DNA of 6,487 nucleotides from CAYLNH01 sp964384625. GTDB taxonomy: Bacteria; Verrucomicrobiota; Lentisphaeria; JABSQK01. Under the pieces are notes generated by a model. That model was not told the DNA's origin and made no database searches. It saw only the letters and a program-made list of their open reading frames with translations. This document shows positions 4,783-6,487 of this stretch, piece by piece (the stretch's first letter is position 1; every line of letters starts with the position of its first letter). The stretch is taken from contig CAYLNH010000346.1 of the NCBI GenBank assembly GCA_964384625.1, forward strand, positions 1 through 6,487, read 5' to 3'. A program made the position numbers and the translations under genes.

Positions 4783-5826
4783 TCAGCCGATCGCGTCGAG
4801 GGCGTCCTGAGCGGCCTCCATCGTCACCACGCCTTCGTCGCGCATGGTGACGATGTGGTCTGCCATCGTCATGCAACCTTCCGGCAGCGGCTTGGCGCGT
4901 TTGGCAATACTGTCGCCACTGAGCATTGCGGCCTTGCTCTCGTCGTCCGGCGTCAGCACACCGTAAGCAGCAACGCGCCCCTTGCCGCCGGCTCGACGGA
5001 GTAGCCGCTGCACCGACACGGCGCGCAATACGTCAGCAAAGCGACGGACCCATTTCTCGCGGCCTTCCTCCGGAAAGACGTCGATGAAACGCTGGATGAT
5101 GTCCTCCGGCGAAGAACCGTGCGCCTGAACGATGGCCATGTGGCCGGTCTCCGCGATGGTGACCAACGCCTCCAACTCGGCCTGCGTTTTCAGTCCGCTG
5201 AGGAACAAAACGTCCGGATCCTGCTTCATCGCGGCCCGCATGCCGGCCATCGAGTCCGGCACATCCACGCCAATCTCGCGCTGCTGGACCAAACCTTCCT
5301 TCGAAACAAGGCGGACGCAGACCGGTTCCTCCAATGTGATGATATGGACCGGACTGGTTGCATTCAGGTGATCGACAAGACTGATCGCGGTGGTGGTCTT
5401 GCCGGAGCCGGTGACGCCGCCGATGATGACGATGCCGAATGGCGACTTGGCAGCGTCGATCAGCGCTTTTGGCGCTCCGGTCGCTTCGAGATCGACGATT
5501 GCTCCCGGCAACACGCGGATGGTCACGCGGTAGGATCCCAGGGCCTTGCCGATACTCAACTGACCGTCGACCTCCCCGGGCAGCCCGCAACTGGTCAGGG
5601 CCTCGCCGGTGCGCTGACCGATCGCCTCGACGGCTTCCGCGCCGACCGCGGCAATGGCCATTTCTTCCAATTCGCCTGCTGTGAGCAGCGCGTCGTCGTC
5701 GCGCTTCAGGGCGCCGTCAACGCGGAAGATCATTGGTTCGTCCGCCGCCAGGTGGATGTCCGAAGCATTCATCTCAGCGGCTTTGCGGAGGGCTTCTTCG
5801 AGCTTTGCTGTCTGTTTGATAGCCAT
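4783..5826 (-). CDS. Divergent PilT-like secretion/pilus ATPase, degraded catalytic motifs
   Basis: This 347-residue protein follows the PilT/GspE layout. The N-terminal PAS-like domain (about 8-110) carries ASDIHLAADEP and FRVDG. The RecA-like ATPase core (about 125-285) has Walker A GGVTGSGKT at 136-144 (K143), the QQREIGVD block at 181-188, and ETGH at 226-229. The C-terminal tail resembles that of PilT (MTMADHIVTMRDEGVVTMEAAQDAL). Several motifs are unusual. The Asp box reads TLEEPVC instead of TIEDPIE. Walker B reads DPDVLFLSGLK (203-213), with Gly211 where PilT has the catalytic Glu. The His box is QAHGSSP, and no AIRNLIRE motif is visible. PilT normally drives type IV pilus retraction at the inner membrane; this copy may bind ATP but hydrolyse it poorly. 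The start is set by AGGAG eight bases upstream, overlapping the sigma stop codon. The open frame extends upstream to 5934, but that part is a shadow of the sigma gene. Confidence 0.88.
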   Translation of the reverse strand: MAIKQTAKLEEALRKAAEMNASDIHLAADEPMIFRVDGALKRDDDALLTAGELEEMAIAAVGAEAVEAIGQRTGEALTSCGLPGEVDGQLSIGKALGSYRVTIRVLPGAIVDLEATGAPKALIDAAKSPFGIVIIGGVTGSGKTTTAISLVDHLNATSPVHIITLEEPVCVRLVSKEGLVQQREIGVDVPDSMAGMRAAMKQDPDVLFLSGLKTQAELEALVTIAETGHMAIVQAHGSSPEDIIQRFIDVFPEEGREKWVRRFADVLRAVSVQRLLRRAGGKGRVAAYGVLTPDDESKAAMLSGDSIAKRAKPLPEGCMTMADHIVTMRDEGVVTMEAAQDALDAIG

Positions 5827-5839
5827 TCTCGTATCTCCT

Positions 5840-6412
5840 TCAGAGTGGTAGTCCGGTTCCCTTGAGTTGGTCTGGATCCCGCAGTTCGGGGATCTGGTGC
5901 AGAAGCGTGGTACGCAGACGCTGACGCGCGTCATGCAAGCGACGCTTCACGGTGCCGAGGGGAACGTCCAGTTCACAGCCGATGTCGGCACACCGCCGCT
6001 CCTCCAAATAGAACATCTCGGCGGCCTCACGGCCGATCGGCGGCAGAGATGCCAGGGCCTGGCGCACGCGCTCACGAAGCTCGCGGCGTTCCGCCAGGTC
6101 ACTGGGAGAGCCGACTTTCTCGAGCTCGGCGTGATCAACCTGATCCGTCGGCTCCTCTTTTCGCCGGCGGCGAATGCGATTGCATTGCGTCCGCACGATC
6201 TGGCGAAACCACCCGGGGAACGCCGCCGGCTCGCGCAGGTCGTCGAGCCGGGCCAGCGCCGTCAGAAAGGCCTCCTGCACAGCATCCTGTGCCAGGTGCT
6301 CGTCCCGGAGTAGAGCGCCGGCCAAATCAAGGGCCTTGGCGCGGAAGCGTACAACCAATGTGGTGATGGCATCTTCCTCGCCGGTTCGGCAGCGTTTGAG
6401 CACGTTGTCCAT
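5840..6412 (-). CDS. ECF-type sigma-70 family RNA polymerase sigma factor
   Basis: This 190-residue protein has the two-domain ECF layout. Region 2 lies at about 8-84, with the core-binding helix around LAQDAVQEAFLTALARLDDL and the -10 recognition segment FPGWFRQIVRTQCNRIRRRR. An acidic linker follows (about 85-110). Region 4 lies at about 117-168 (LASLPPIGREAAEMFYLEE, then the helix-turn-helix around CADIGCELDVPLGTVKRRLHDAR, with LGTVKRRL as recognition helix). It has no membrane segment and no fused anti-sigma or extra C-terminal domain. AAGGA eight bases before the ATG at 6410-6412 supports the start. The next gene on the strand is the PilT-like ATPase, 13 bases away, so the two are probably co-transcribed. 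No anti-sigma gene lies downstream; one could lie beyond the window upstream. The target regulon is unknown. Confidence 0.93.
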   Translation of the reverse strand: MDNVLKRCRTGEEDAITTLVVRFRAKALDLAGALLRDEHLAQDAVQEAFLTALARLDDLREPAAFPGWFRQIVRTQCNRIRRRRKEEPTDQVDHAELEKVGSPSDLAERRELRERVRQALASLPPIGREAAEMFYLEERRCADIGCELDVPLGTVKRRLHDARQRLRTTLLHQIPELRDPDQLKGTGLPL

Positions 6413-6432
6413 GACTGCGTTCCTTGGTCGTC

Positions 6433-6443
6433 ACCCTAAGGGT
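6433..6443. promoter_or_regulatory. 11-base palindrome upstream of the sigma gene
   Basis: ACCCTAAGGGT is a perfect inverted repeat around one central A, located 20 bases before the sigma start codon. A second, looser dyad (AATAA 6453-6457, TTATT 6465-6469) lies just upstream in an AT-rich patch. These may form part of the operator or promoter of the sigma-ATPase operon, but the window ends before a full promoter can be read. Confidence 0.3.
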
Positions 6444-6487
6444 CGGCGCGGAAATAACGTCGCATTATTCGGGGCAGACATACCAAC

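Noticed and set aside
5119..5865. Plus-strand ORF of 248 codons opposite the PilT-like gene
   Set aside because: It is antisense to conserved ATPase motifs, and the composition (many Asp, Arg, Gln, His) is that of a mirror frame.
5827..5934. N-terminal extension of the PilT-like protein to the ATG at 5934
   Set aside because: These 36 codons overlap the end of the sigma gene, have no similarity to PilT N-termini, and the ATG at 5826 has a good ribosome-binding site and the normal family start.

Overview
This is a GC-rich bacterial window with five confident, densely packed protein genes and one partial gene at its left edge. A formylglycine-type sulfatase, a DUF1835 protein, an ECF sigma factor and a divergent PilT-like ATPase together suggest a sulfatase-rich lineage, for example the Planctomycetota/Verrucomicrobiota/Kiritimatiellota/Lentisphaerota group. 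That placement is inference from gene content; no rRNA or other marker gene is present.

Layout. Positions 1-898 (minus) hold a multi-pass membrane protein that runs off the left edge. Positions 899-1213 are a divergent gap with one doubtful small lipoprotein-like ORF. Positions 1214-2587 (plus) encode a sulfatase with the full catalytic set and no signal peptide. It converges on a YaiI/YqxD (DUF188) PIN-like protein at 2692-3150 (minus), with a GC hairpin between them. The 385-base divergent gap 3151-3535 holds a 167-bp MITE-like element (3188-3354). The element has 26-bp terminal inverted repeats, nested inner stems and an 8-bp flanking direct repeat. A good sigma-70 promoter and a foldable leader follow, leading to a DUF1835 protein at 3536-4693 (plus). 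Three hairpins in a row (4706-4775) separate that gene from a convergent minus-strand operon. The operon is an ECF sigma factor (5840-6412) followed 13 bases later by a PilT/GspE-type ATPase (4783-5826).

How the genes may work together. Only the sigma factor and the ATPase are clearly linked: same strand, and the ATPase ribosome-binding site overlaps the sigma stop codon. No anti-sigma gene is visible. The ATPase keeps Walker A but has lost the Walker B glutamate and has altered Asp and His boxes, so it may be regulatory rather than a working retraction motor. The sulfatase, DUF188 and DUF1835 genes look like independent units.

Most notable: the degraded-motif PilT-like ATPase tied to a sigma factor, the MITE-like insertion with its own possible promoter, and the DUF1835 leader in which an anti-Shine-Dalgarno segment can pair with the ribosome-binding site.
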